From the NCBI RefSeq assembly GCF_018991925.1, contig NW_024738608.1, forward strand, positions 3,064,438 through 3,128,437: 64,000 bases of DNA. Reading direction: 5' to 3'. The notes under the pieces were generated by a model. It did not search any database. It saw only the letters and a list, made by a program, of their open reading frames with translations, and was not told the origin of the DNA. Both the position numbers and the translations under genes were made by a program. The number at the start of each line of letters is the position of its first letter. Position 1 is the first letter of the stretch. Positions 45,978 through 57,423 of the stretch are shown here, piece after piece. The stretch comes from Homarus americanus. Its lineage: Eukaryota > Arthropoda > Malacostraca > Decapoda > Nephropidae.

Positions 45978-46680
45978 ATGAAATTCAATGTGGACAAATG
46001 TAAAGTACTCAGTATAGGAGATGTAAACAGGAAAACCAGTTACCAGATGAACAACGATGCCATTGTGAAATCCATCTGCGAGAGAGATTTAAGAGTAATG
46101 ATAAGTAGGAATCTTAAGCCAAGTAAACAATGTGTTTTTGCTCGTAACAAGGCTAATAAAATAATTGGTTCATACAAAGGAGTGTTAGTTACAAGACTAG
46201 CGAGGTCATATTAAGATTATATCTTGTGCTTGCGAGACCTCACCTGGATTACGCAGTTCAGTTCTTGTCACAGTATTACAGAATGGATATAGAATCCTTG
46301 GAAAGAATCCAGAGGAGAATGACAAGACTAATCCCGGGCATTACGAACCTTGAGTACAGAGACAGGTTAAATCATCTTAATTTGCACTCCCTCGAGAGAC
46401 GTAGAGCGAGGGGCGACATGATAGAAGTGTATAAATGGAAGTCAGGGCTAAACAAAGGGGACATACAAAGGTACTCAAACTATCCAAACAGGAGCAAACT
46501 CGTAACAACGGTTTTAAGTTAGACAAATTTAGATTTAGGCACAAAATAGGTAAGCATTGGTTTGGAAACAGAGTAGTGGATGAATGGAACAAGTTACCAA
46601 ATATCATCATTAACTCGAATACGCTGGATAGCTTCAAATATAGGTTGGATGCTTATATGAGCAATAGGGGTTGGGTGTAA
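45978..46680 (+). pseudogene. CR1 ORF2, C-terminal region after the reverse transcriptase
   Basis: It continues KFNVDKCKVLSIG, then after a frame break near 46200 LVLARPHLDYAVQF and RIQRRMTRLIPGITNLEYRD. After another break near 46465 it reads TRNNGFKLDKFRFRHKIGKH, VVDEWNKLPNIIINS and YMSNRGWV before the stop. The two frame breaks are local indels. Function is unknown beyond being conserved in CR1 ORF2. Confidence 0.88.
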
Positions 46681-46738
46681 ATGGCACTGCCCAGTATGGG
46701 CCAATAGGCCAGTGGCAGTTTCCTCCATTCTTATGTTC

Positions 46739-49700
46739 TCATATACTTCACCCCAGGGGAATGTCAGACACCTTCGATTTGTCAAAGCTGCTTTACGTTT
46801 ACCCACGACACGATTTTATTCTGGAGGTTTACTCCCAAAGTCTTTACTCTTTCTGTGGGTAACCCACAGGGCAGCAGGGGGGGGGGGGGCGAGAGGCAGT
46901 CGATGGTTGGCGCCAGGACGTGTCCATACAATGATGAGCCTGCACGCCGTCCCTCTGGGGCCCACTGCTCCTCTGAGATCCACTGATTGGTCTAGCAAGG
47001 CATCGCAAGACACCCAGTATCCGGGGGTTGCCGAGCCCAAAGACAGGAGGCACAGCAGGAATCTTGATGGTGGAGAAGCTGTCTACTGGCAGGGGAAATC
47101 TTACGTAATCGGCTTCCCTTTTCACCACAAGGGCTGGCCAGCGGTGGTAGCTGACAGCGTGAAGGTCTTTGCAAACAAGCACCTTAACACTGACATCAGG
47201 CTACTGCACTAGACCCATGTTACTGTACTACTAGACCACAGTACTACTATACTACTGGGGTTTTAGCTTAACAATAAATTGTACAATTACAGCACGAACA
47301 CTAATCCTTTACACGTGTGTAACAAGTAACAACAACAAGTAGTAGTATGTTCAATGTACAGTACACCGCCCCGCACCTCGCACGGCACCTGGAGACATAA
47401 TGTGGGACATCGTACAATGAGTAAAAAAGAAATTGTAAATGGAAAAAAAAAAACGGTAACTAATGCTTCTAAATACCCGCTTCCTAACTCAAAAGGTGCC
47501 TGGGACACTGCCCGGACAACCAATAAACAACCACTGAGCACCCCTGCACCCCCCCCCCTACTCAGCTAGAATTAACCAGGTGCGGTGTGCAAAAATAATA
47601 CATTATCGAAATTTCTGTATTACTCAGAAAGGCCACTGTATAATGAACCCTCTACTATAGTGACGTCAGTGATGGTACACCGCCATACTGGGGCCCAAGA
47701 TTAACACCACAGCCAGGTCCTCAGATTAGACTCAATGCATACTCGTACATATTCTATAACGTATTTCCCATGTCCCTGTTTCTTGCTGTGTTATTGGTAG
47801 CTTCCATACTAATTAACTGTTGTATGAATTCGTTAAATAAAGCGTCAAAGAGGATTCATTTACAAAAGACTACGTTGATCAATTGTAAAGGCTGGAAAAG
47901 CGAGTGGGGTGTTGGTAAACAAACAGTTCTCTCCCGCGGACTGAGGCAGGCAACTCTCCACTCTGTACCACACCTGCACAGGGCAACTGGCAACTAAAGG
48001 TTATTACAAGGACTTAAATAAATACAAGCACGTACCTCCAAAGATCGAATTAACTAACTAACGAACGAGGTCATGTTTGATTGAAAAAGATACAATAAAT
48101 AAAACTGACGTAATATATCTTTAAAATGTTTAATAATACTTTTTTGGTGTAATAAGCCTCACTGGAGAATCGAATTATACAGTGTTATACTGCTCTCTCC
48201 ACGCACCGCGCAACAGTGTAACTCAGTGTGGTGGCATTCTCACACACTACTACAGCCTGATGGAGGCCCGGGTACCATCTCACTGAGCTTCCATCAATAA
48301 ATAAACCAAACAAAACACTCGAATAACTTTATAGATAAATGAACTGAAGAAGACTCGTTAAGATATCATTTATAATACGTAAAAAAAAACTCATACAAAT
48401 ATATCATAATTAACTGACCATGACACGAGTGTCATATATAGAGCTCATGACACAAGCAACTGGGTGGGGGCTATAGGCTTTGTTGTGCCTCAAAGTTCAC
48501 CTCCACTAGTAAGTCGACGATTGACCGTGGAGTTTTACTATTCTGTGAACAAACACATTACATAACCCGTGCACCTTCTTGGCCTGGGTGAGGTTTAGCT
48601 ATCTAGATCCTAAGATAAAAATGTGTCATAATTTCTTACCCACTTTAATTATGCTTTAAAATCAGTATTATTAAATGGGGCTTAATGATAATATAATGCC
48701 AGATAACTGCAAACCTTCACTTTCTGACAACCATAAAATGAGGGAACATTAATTTTGTTCGATTACCGTAAAGTTACATTAGTTACCCATTTATCTTGTG
48801 TAATTTATTTTGTAAGTGAACTGAAATAGTTTTAATATAGCAATTTTCAGCATATCACGTACATTAAAAGTCGTACACACACTTCCCGCCTGGCATAGCT
48901 AAAATACTGATATATGTACAGTATATTTACTATCAAAATAAGCCTCATTATTCCATACATTTTATTAATAAATTTTGCTTCACATGTTCTAGTAACACCG
49001 TCGACTTAAGAGCAGGTTTTGCATATTGTGCAACACCACGACACCCGAACCCATCTCCCACACGACGGTTCACTACAAGGAGGGAAACAATATAATTTAC
49101 CCTGAGATGATATTCTGGATTATTTTTCTCGTCTCATCTAATACACTGTGAACAAAATGTTACAACTTGAATATTTAACTTAGAACATCCATTATACTCT
49201 TCCCCTTAAACTTGTTCCTTCTGCGAGTTACACAGTACAGCATAACACAGCACAATGTTTATAGGGAATCGTCACATTTTTCTCTCAAGCAAAAAAAAAT
49301 GTCTAACTGATTTGACTAAGATTATCTGTACAGTAATAACAGCTGCTTGAAATTACAAAATACCTTTTCCTCACAACGTAACTGGCAGTCTCTTCTCCCC
49401 AGCCTTCCGGTGACGTCATTACCATCTGGATAGTGACTGACGCTCTGTATGGCAACTTACGTTTTCAAAAATTAGGCATGAGTCTGATGATAATTTTAAC
49501 GGTAAAGTAAATCAATTACACGTGAAGTTTTCCGAAGGTGTTCCTATCGTTCTGTCCCCAAGTCACCCAGACCATAAGTCCATTACAATATACAATATGA
49601 ACGCTTTTATATCTAAGATCTTGAAGAACGATACACGATGGCAGAATGCACTTCACGGTATATTACCATTGTTACGTGTACAAGTGAACACGAACAAATT

Positions 49701-49894
49701 ATCGCAGCAACTGACACATAAACTACGAAGTCTGCCACATGTAATTACACCATTTAAGAAGAAGTGTTACATTATGACTCAGGAAACTAAACACTTACCA
49801 ACAACAAGATGTGACATTACTAGATACATGTGTTTGAAGATACTGGTTCTATACTGGTTAGCTGTAGGTTTTAACATGAAAGCTGTTATGTATC
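46739..49894. other. Gene-free stretch with two unrecognised plus-strand frames
   Basis: The frame over 46712-47212 continues past the CR1 tail and contains SKASQDTQYPG and YWQGKSYVIGFPFHHKGW; its composition looks coding, but I do not know the family. The 125-codon frame at 49522-49899 (MKFSEGVPIVLSPSHPDH and onward) is also unrecognised. The rest is AT-rich ordinary sequence without repeats of note. Confidence 0.4.
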
Positions 49895-50185
49895 GATAAG
49901 CTTTTGTCATGTACCAGTGTAAGCTTTGGTTTTACATCAGTAAGCTGTAGTCCTGTACCAGTATGCTTTTTCACTTTACCGGTAAGCTTTGGTCTAGCAA
50001 CAATAAGCTGTGGTCATGTATCGGTAAGCTGCGGTCATGTATCGGTAAGTTGTGGTCCTGTACCGGTAAGCTTTGATCTTGCATTAGTAAGCTTTTTTTA
50101 TGTACCGGTTAGCCAGTGCTCTGTACCGGAAATCTATGAACCTTTACCGAGATACTATGAACTCATACCGGGAAGCTGTGGCTGT
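49895..50185. repeat. 21-bp minisatellite, about 13 copies, open on the + strand
   Basis: The unit TAAGCTGTGGTCATGTACCG plus G is repeated with considerable drift. Frame length is kept by the multiple-of-three unit, giving a heptad of the SCGHVSV type. I treat it as a satellite rather than a gene. Confidence 0.85.
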
Positions 50186-50397
50186 GTACGGGGGGGTGGA
50201 GTGAACATTACTGGTTTTGGCACTGTACTGGGAAAACCTCCGGAATTGTACCGAGTCACTGGGGGGTAAAAATGGCATTGTTGATTATCCGTAACTCGAC
50301 TGACAAAGGCCGTCAGTCTCTCGGATGATGACGGGTATTGAGGGCGGCGGGGGAAAGTTTAGCCGTGTGTTGGAGGGTGTTCATGTGTACTGGAGGG

Positions 50398-50440
<43 letters not shown>

Positions 50441-50520
50441 TATTGCGGGGATCAGACTCAGTGAGAGAGAGAGAGAGTGTGTGTATGTGAATAACAAGAC
50501 AAAAATAAATACAAGAATCT

Positions 50521-50558
<38 letters not shown>

Positions 50559-51235
50559 AAATATAACCAGCGACTTAAAGAGATAATGATGTAACTAACC
50601 ATACCATGTGTCATCTCCTTTAAGACCAGACTTCACGATATCACATGTTCAAGACTTAAAGATACAGTACATAAAATACATTATATAGTCCGTATATATG
50701 GCCAGACAACCGACCAACCACTCGACCGGTTAAAAAAAATGATAAGTATTGAAGACGATAAAAAAATACAAAATAAAACAAAAATGAATGAAAACTTGAA
50801 AAATCTGACCTAATGGTCTTTTGTATCTTAAAATAACACAGACATAAGAATGAGTTATTATTATGGTATACTAGTGATATTTAGGGGAAGATAGTGAGAC
50901 TTAAAAGACGAGATGGAAGGACGTGATAAAGACAGATAGGTCACCTCTTGGCTGTCATCCACGGAGGAGCCTTCAAAACGCGTCCCTCTTTACCTCGCAG
51001 CTATACAAGGCGACCACAACAGACCTTCATCCACCTATTGACCAGACACTCGAGCATAAAGCATTTCTAGACCCTTAGGGATTGTGAGTATTGCCTCTCT
51101 ATCTGCCTGCCTGTGTCGGTTTCTGTTTTTCTAACAATCTCTTCCTCAACCTCCTCAACCTTTCTCTATCTCCCCTGTTTATCTGTATTTCTTATTTCTT
51201 TATATCTATCTTCCTATCTATTATTTTTACTCGAT

Positions 51236-51238
<3 letters not shown>
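50186..51238. other. Gene-free stretch with GT and AC runs
   Basis: (GT)n at 50399-50442 and (AC)n at 50526-50558 form an inverted pair separated by about 85 bases. The remainder has no recognisable feature. Confidence 0.6.
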
Positions 51239-51272
<34 letters not shown>

Positions 51273-51517
51273 CCAGATCCATCACCAAGAGGTACACGGC
51301 GAAGAGTAACCACACGGCAACACAGACTCACCCTGGCGTCCTTCAGCGAGTGTTGATATTCAACCGGTGCGTCAAGAACACTGCCAGCAGACACACACAC
51401 ATACATACCTACCTACATCTGGGTACTCTCGCCGACGTTGACAATGAGCGACAAAGACCAACACACACTCAATAAGTAGTACCTCGTTCCTTATTACGGG
51501 TTCATGAGGTCGGTAAG

Positions 51518-51570
<53 letters not shown>
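51239..51570. repeat. CT run, unique spacer, GA run
   Basis: A C8 run with (CT)n at 51239-51274 and (GA)n at 51520-51569, again mutually complementary and about 245 bases apart. Confidence 0.9.
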
Positions 51571-51571
<1 letters not shown>

Positions 51572-51854
51572 TGGAGGTGTGTTGTCCGAGTATTAAGTTC
51601 CGAGTGCATTCCGCGTAATCATGCCGAGGGTTTAAGGGTCCATTATCATGATGTGGCATAACTTGACCCATAGGCTTTGTTTACAAATAAAATACAATAA
51701 CAAACGTAAAATAAGAAGATTTATAATAACTGTATTCGTAAAAAATGGCTCAAACTACACATCTTATGATTCTTTTTATTATGCAAAAATAAATTGCACC
51801 TCAAGTTTTGGATCCATCTAGTGTGAAGACTAAAATTCAAATATTTCTTTTAGT

Positions 51855-52175
51855 AGGAAAGAAGGAAAGAGGTGGGAGGGAAAGAAGGGGGAAGAGGGGG
51901 AGGGGAAGAAGGGGGAAGGAAAGGGAAGGGGAGGAGGAAGAGGGTGGAAGGGAAGAGGTGGAAGGGAAGAGGGGTGGAAGGGGAAGAGGGGTGGAAGGGA
52001 AGGATGGAGAGGGGACGAGGATGGGGAAAGAGCGATGGAAGGCCAGAGGGGAAGAGGGGAAGGGAAGAAGGGAAGGGGGGACGGGAAGAGGGAAGGAAGA
52101 GGAAAGGGGAAGAAGGGTGGAGGGGGGGGGATGGAGAGGGGACGAGGATGGGGATGGGAAGGACAGGGGAGGAAA
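51855..52175. repeat. Purine-only GGA/GGAA tract
   Basis: About 320 bases of almost unbroken G and A on the plus strand, with GGGGACGAGGATGGGGA blocks recurring near 52013 and 52138. The G/R/E/K-rich frames are artefacts. A TTAGG-like segment follows at 52206-52222. Confidence 0.9.
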
Positions 52176-52335
52176 TTTTCAGTTTTAGTTACCTATCGTA
52201 CAAAGTAGGTTAGGTTAGGTAACTAAAATTGAAAATCAAAATATAGTTACCAAACCTCCTAACCTCCCTTTCCCCTTCACCCCTCCCCCCGGTGGTTCTA
52301 CTACCTGTACAACAAATATTCCAGTTTGATAGTTC

Positions 52336-52763
52336 TTACACACACACCTGGTCTTCCTCCCTGAATGCCACACAACATAAACACCTGGAAAAAGTGCAAA
52401 AGAGGGCGTACAAGATTATTCTCTCCCATTCCTACTCCACATATCAAGAAGCGCTCAACACACTGACCTTCTCGGCTCTCACTGACCATCACCACAACCT
52501 CATCTACAAATTTGGTAGAAGCTTCTGCACCATCCTCGACACCGGCTCCTACTACCACCCGAGATCCCTCGTCCGCGAATTGCTGTTCGACACCACAACC
52601 GCATTCAGCCCATACGAGCACGTACTGATCGCTATAAGAACACCCCAGTCCAAACCATTGTAAAAACTTATCAATAACTTGTAATCAACCAGTGTATACA
52701 GTGTAACTGTATATTTTCAGCCTTCCAGCTGCCATGCTCTTTCAATAAACCATTATTATTATT

Positions 52764-52767
<4 letters not shown>
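52336..52767 (+). mobile_element. LINE family A, 3' end copy A5 with ATT tail
   Basis: The plus strand reads SSSLNATQHKHLEKVQKRAY, SHSYSTYQEALNTLTF and a C-terminal block, with a frame open to the stop at 52661. The UTR ends TTTCAATAAACC followed by (ATT)5 and then an (AC)n run at 52768-52815. It is 5'-truncated at about 52336. Confidence 0.85.

Positions 52768-52815
<48 letters not shown>
52768..52815. repeat. AC microsatellite after LINE A5 tail
   Basis: (AC)24 directly follows the (ATT)n tail. Confidence 0.95.
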
Positions 52816-52817
<2 letters not shown>

Positions 52818-53614
52818 ATTTGAACGTGTATTGTTAACAAGTTTTAATTTGTAAGTAAGAAATTAAGTCATAAGATGGACAGTTTAGTGAATCAAGTCAA
52901 TTTCATACTGGCTAAAAATGTCAGGATTCTTTAACTCGTAACTCACTAAGGTTTATTCAATCCACAAAGAGATTATAATTTTTCATGTAATAAAACGTTA
53001 CATGAGAATTTTTTATTAATTTGTGACGTCACTTGCTATAATTCCACTGCTGAGCAATCAAGGACCCGGTTAATAAGACAATAAATAAAAAACAGGTATT
53101 TTGGTTTACTTCTTCAGGTGAACGTCGAGGTGGGTGACTTATCTCCTCGTGATATTAGTAATAGTTCTGTCATCGACAATAAAGGATCAATACACGCCAG
53201 TGAAGGAAGCAAAGCCCACTTAGCGTACTGTATCTGGGGCCAACTTCAGCGCAGCTCTGCCCCCTACCCACAGACTACGAAACTCGCTGAAAACATTCAC
53301 GCGGGCAGATATTCTCAACACGTGTTGAATACGTATCTTGGATGTACCTAGACGGTATGCATGGACTCATTAATAGTTAGTTGATGACGAATGATGAATT
53401 TCATTACCGAGAACCACAATGGGACATGAGTGCTAAGAGGTATGTTGCAGGTTGTATGTCAAGGAGGGAACATAACATTGAATAACGTAGACATGTTAAG
53501 ATGCAACGAAATCATAAAGGAAGGCGTCAGTAAAAACAGAATATAAAAGAAGATCTCTTACTATTTTAATAGGACATGAAGTCTTATCACTCAGCAAATG
53601 TTCCTCACCCCTGC
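52816..53614. other. Gene-free stretch, nothing recognised
   Basis: AT-rich ordinary sequence. A 77-codon frame at 53118-53351 has no recognisable domain. Confidence 0.5.
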
Positions 53615-54472
53615 CACAACACCACCACACAAAACTACACCCACACAACTACACCCACACACAATACCACAAACTACACACACACACACAACTACACCCA
53701 CACAACTACACCCACACAACTACACCCACACAACAACACCCACACAACAACACCCACACAACACCACCACACAAAACTACACACACACACAACTACACCC
53801 ACACAACTACACCCACACAACTACACCCACACAACAACACCCACACAACACCACCACACAAAACTACACACACACAACTACACCCACACAACTACACCCA
53901 CACAACTACCCACACAACAACACCACAACAACACCCACACAACACCAACACAAAACTACACACACACAACTACACCCACACAACTACACCCACACAACTA
54001 CACCCACACAACACCACCCACACAACACCACCACACACAAAAACTACACACACAACTACACCCACACAACTACACCCACACAACTACACCCACACAACAA
54101 CACCCACACAACACCACCACACAAAACTACACACACAACTACACCCACACAACTACACCCACACAACTACACCCACACAACAACACCCACACAACACCAC
54201 CACACAAACTACACACACCTACACCCACACAACTACACCCACACAACAACACCCACACAATACCACCACACAAAACTACACACACACAAACTACACCCAC
54301 AACTACACACACAACTACACCCACACAACAACACCCACACAACACCACCACACAAAACTACACCCACACAACTACACCCACACAACACCCACAACACCAC
54401 CACAAAACTACACACACCCACACAACTTCACGCACACAACAACACCCACACAACAACACCCACACAACTCGC
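53615..54472. repeat. ACACAACTACACCC minisatellite, about 0.86 kb
   Basis: 14-base ACACAACTACACCC units alternate with ACACAACAACACCC and ACACCACCACACAAA variants. A higher-order block of roughly 100 bases recurs: several CTACACCC units, then ACAACACC units, then ACCACCACAC. The H/T/N/P-rich frames of 308 and 341 codons are repeat translations. Confidence 0.95.
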
Positions 54473-54824
54473 CAAATGTGCCAGCCACTATACCAGGTAT
54501 AACTGCAGGCGACTGTACCTTCGTCTGGGTGGTATCGATAATGTACTGTTAAAGTACTTACTGCAGACTTGCCCTCAGTACCACGGTACTGGTACTAACT
54601 CTACATCATACACACACAAGTAACAAAAATCCAAAAGCTCGTTCTGTAAATACAAATACACAGAAACAGGTGCACACATGCATAAACCGGTACACACACA
54701 CACATATATATAAGCACTTTTTAACAGGTGCACACACCTATACAAGAGCACACATGGGAACACAAACATAAGCACAAACAGGTAGACACACACACATACA
54801 TACATACAAGCACGTAGTTACAAA

Positions 54825-54905
54825 GGCATTGTACTCAAGAGGTTGTCAACGTACTCATGGGTATGGGCACTGTACCCAGAGAGTTAGCATCGTCATCAAG
54901 GGGCC
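54825..54905. repeat. Dispersed GTACTCAAGG minisatellite, locus 4
   Basis: Four drifted units (ATTGTACTCAAGAGGTTG, AACGTACTCATGGG, CACTGTACCCAGAG, ATCGTCATCAAGGGGCCAAG) in the plus orientation, as at 7.0 kb. Confidence 0.65.
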
Positions 54906-56459
54906 AAGGCCGACAGCCGTAAACGACCACACTTGTCATCATAAATGTCAATGGCGCTGTCACTCGAGTATCATTTTGAAATGTTATGTTTTTTTGTCGT
55001 TCGTTTCTCAAGAATAATCAGACCATAGTACTGTACACCGACACTGATTATTGTAAAGAACGATAGTAGTTAAGACACAGTTGACGTGAAGTCTCTCTCC
55101 TTCTCTCACCTCTCTCCCTCACCTACCTCCCATCCCCCACCTCTCCCTCACCTACCTCCACCCCCACCTCTCTCTTTCTCTAATGAAGCTCAGTTACAGT
55201 AATACACAACTGGTCAAGATAAAGTATCACTTGAAATTTTCACATCTCTGATAAAATACTTGGGCGTGATCCCTTAAACCTCGTGTCTCTAGTGATATCA
55301 GTGTATGCTAAAATTAACTCTTAGTATGAGCAGTATGTCGTCAGTGTAATCTGCATAACGAATTCCTTCATGGCTCAATATATTCTCTGGATCTGGCTAC
55401 ACTGCCTTCTGAATCTCATACACGGAAACCGCAGAAACCAAATTATCCGAATAGTGATACTTTTAATCAAACCATAGGAAACAAACAATCCGAACGTTTC
55501 AGTAGACCGTAAAATGAACCAGTAAGCGAATAATGATATCTTGAAGTAGTCTTATTAGTCTAATATTTGGTACAATGGTTTTGAACTGAAAATCTCTGAA
55601 GATAATCTCATAGACGGCGTTGAATATACATTAAATACATTACTGGGTGTGTTTTCCAGCTACCTCCCCAATTGGTGAGAAATAAAACGTGCTAACCAAA
55701 CTCTGGAAAATCTGATCGAAACTTTGGGCAATTATAACGAAAGTCTGAAGAATTAGAAGCTTTGAAAAAATTCGAGCCCAGGATTAAATTAGATGTCGTA
55801 ACTCGGTTTCCTCTGAAGACCATTTTCGTAGTACAGTACTTCCCAGAGACTACAGCAGAGATACGGCCGTGCAAGTATCTCCAAATGCTACGGCTAGGTC
55901 TCGCATTACCTGACCATGGCCCTAGAATCCCTGCCAGCATTTGATGACGGCCTGATTCCCTTAACTATAAAACACTTGCTGGTTCAGTGTCCCAGTCTGG
56001 GGACCTTGGGAGGCGCCACCTCTCCAGGACACGAGTATGGCGGGCGCAAACTGCTTCTCTATCCCTGGTTCTCGGGGCAGACGATTCATTTTCAAAGGCT
56101 ATAATTGTTAAGTTTATCGCTTGAGTATACACCTGTAGTTACATCTACGTTTATGTATTTTATCTATAGTTTGCTAGATCATTATAGAGATTACTGTGAC
56201 TACGGAAGGTGTACAGTATACTAGCCAATCAATCAGGGTTTACAAGTTAAAATACGCTACACCGGGGTCAGTCAGCTCGTACGGGAGGTGAGGCAGAGTA
56301 ATGACGTTATGTCAATGCAGGTGACGCAAGCTTTGGGGAATTTTGTTGTGGACACTCAAATACTGTACGTGTGTGTGTGTGTGTGAAACACAAAATGTGT
56401 TTATTTAATACGTGATTTTTTATATAAATATATATTAACTTCACAAACACATATCAATG

Positions 56460-56515
<56 letters not shown>

Positions 56516-56699
56516 CTTTTGTTTAGAAGAAGAATATAAAAGTGTGTTGGGAACGGCTTAATAATGTAAGCGATCTGTACCTCCTGGCGGCAACTCCCCA
56601 TCACATATGAACGTCTTCACCGGCGGACATCCTGCCCTCTGTACCCTGGTCCCGCTGACTCTTACACATCCTCCTACAGCTGGTTCACCCAGGTTAGTA
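54906..56699. other. Gene-free stretch with AC microsatellites
   Basis: (GT)n at 56366-56384 and (AC)n at 56461-56514 form an inverted pair about 75 bases apart. CT-rich segments lie near 55085-55180. Nothing else is recognised. Confidence 0.55.
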
Positions 56700-56995
56700 A
56701 TTAATCAGTAGCTTCTGACATCTTGATTGGTACTTAGCTTAAAACCAATCATAACCAATCACATAAGTTTTATAGAATGACTAGGATCGATAGCCAGTTA
56801 GCACTGGTTTATGGATTAGAATTCAACCAATAGCCAAGTAGCTCTGATTTAAAGAGTAGATTCGACCAATAGGTAGCTAGCTGTGATTTAGAAACTGGTA
56901 TTTAACCAATAGCTAGCTCGATCTGATATAGTTTAACTAGCACTACTTTAAAAACTAGTATCCAGTCAATTCTAACCTAACCTAACCTCCTCACC
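56700..56995. repeat. Degenerate AACCAATAGCTAGCT minisatellite and CCTAA tract
   Basis: About five diverged units of roughly 45-50 bases, each with CCAATAG, a TAGC segment and CTGATTTA. It ends in CTAACCTAACCTAACCTCC at about 56970-56990. Confidence 0.7.
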
Positions 56996-56999
56996 TAAT

Positions 57000-57180
57000 G
57001 TAGCCTTGTGTTGTAGTGAGTTTATTGCCTTGAAGAGTGAAGAACAGAAGATGAACGACGAGTCGTAGGTAGTAGGCAGCAACCAAACAGGGAGGTACTA
57101 CCGCCTCAAGAAGATATTGGAAGCATAATGTGTTGTCTAATGGTAGACCCTGCTGCCATATGGTATCACGAAAAAATTGC
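57000..57180 (-). repeat. Unclassified dispersed repeat U, copy 2
   Basis: The minus strand contains CAGCAGGGTCTACCATTAGA, CAACACATTATGCTTCCAAT and TGTTTGG, which match copy 1 at 31.12-31.23 kb almost base for base. It is open as QQGLPLDNTLCFQYL followed by VVPPCLVAAYYL. Family unknown. Confidence 0.65.
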
Positions 57181-57423
57181 ACTGTCCCAGGTTGCTACTC
57201 TATCTTCCTGCCTCATTTACACAATTGCGGGTCTCAAATCACTCTCTTACACACAACACTCAGCAAATATAACCGTCCTCATTTCCGGGATCTGTTTTAT
57301 TCATTCTATTTTATCTTCCTATGTCAGCTGATATTAATACTGAAGGGGCTCTTCGGATGGGTCCCACTGGTCTGGAAGGTTAGGACCCTATACGACCTGG
57401 ATCATCATCAAGCTTAATAAATC

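Larger units (their letters stand above)
42916..46738 (+). mobile_element. CR1-type LINE, nearly complete but inactivated
   Basis: About 3.8 kb with ORF1 (coiled-coil relic and SGNH esterase), then ORF2 (APE-type endonuclease, reverse transcriptase and C-terminal region), and a short 3' UTR ending near TTCTTATGTTCT, the typical CR1 terminus. Defects I can place are an ORF1 stop at 42988-42990, ORF2 frame breaks near 44630, 44830, 46200 and 46465, and a stop at 45975-45977. Related fragments in the window lie at 15.9, 31.3-32.6 and 38.5-39.0 kb. Confidence 0.9.

Noticed and set aside
51808..52213. R/E/G/K-rich frames of 113 and 126 codons
   Set aside because: They come from a pure purine tract and are open in two frames.
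53576..54623. Frames of 308 and 341 codons rich in H, T, N and P
   Set aside because: Produced by the ACACAACTACACCC satellite; both frames overlap.
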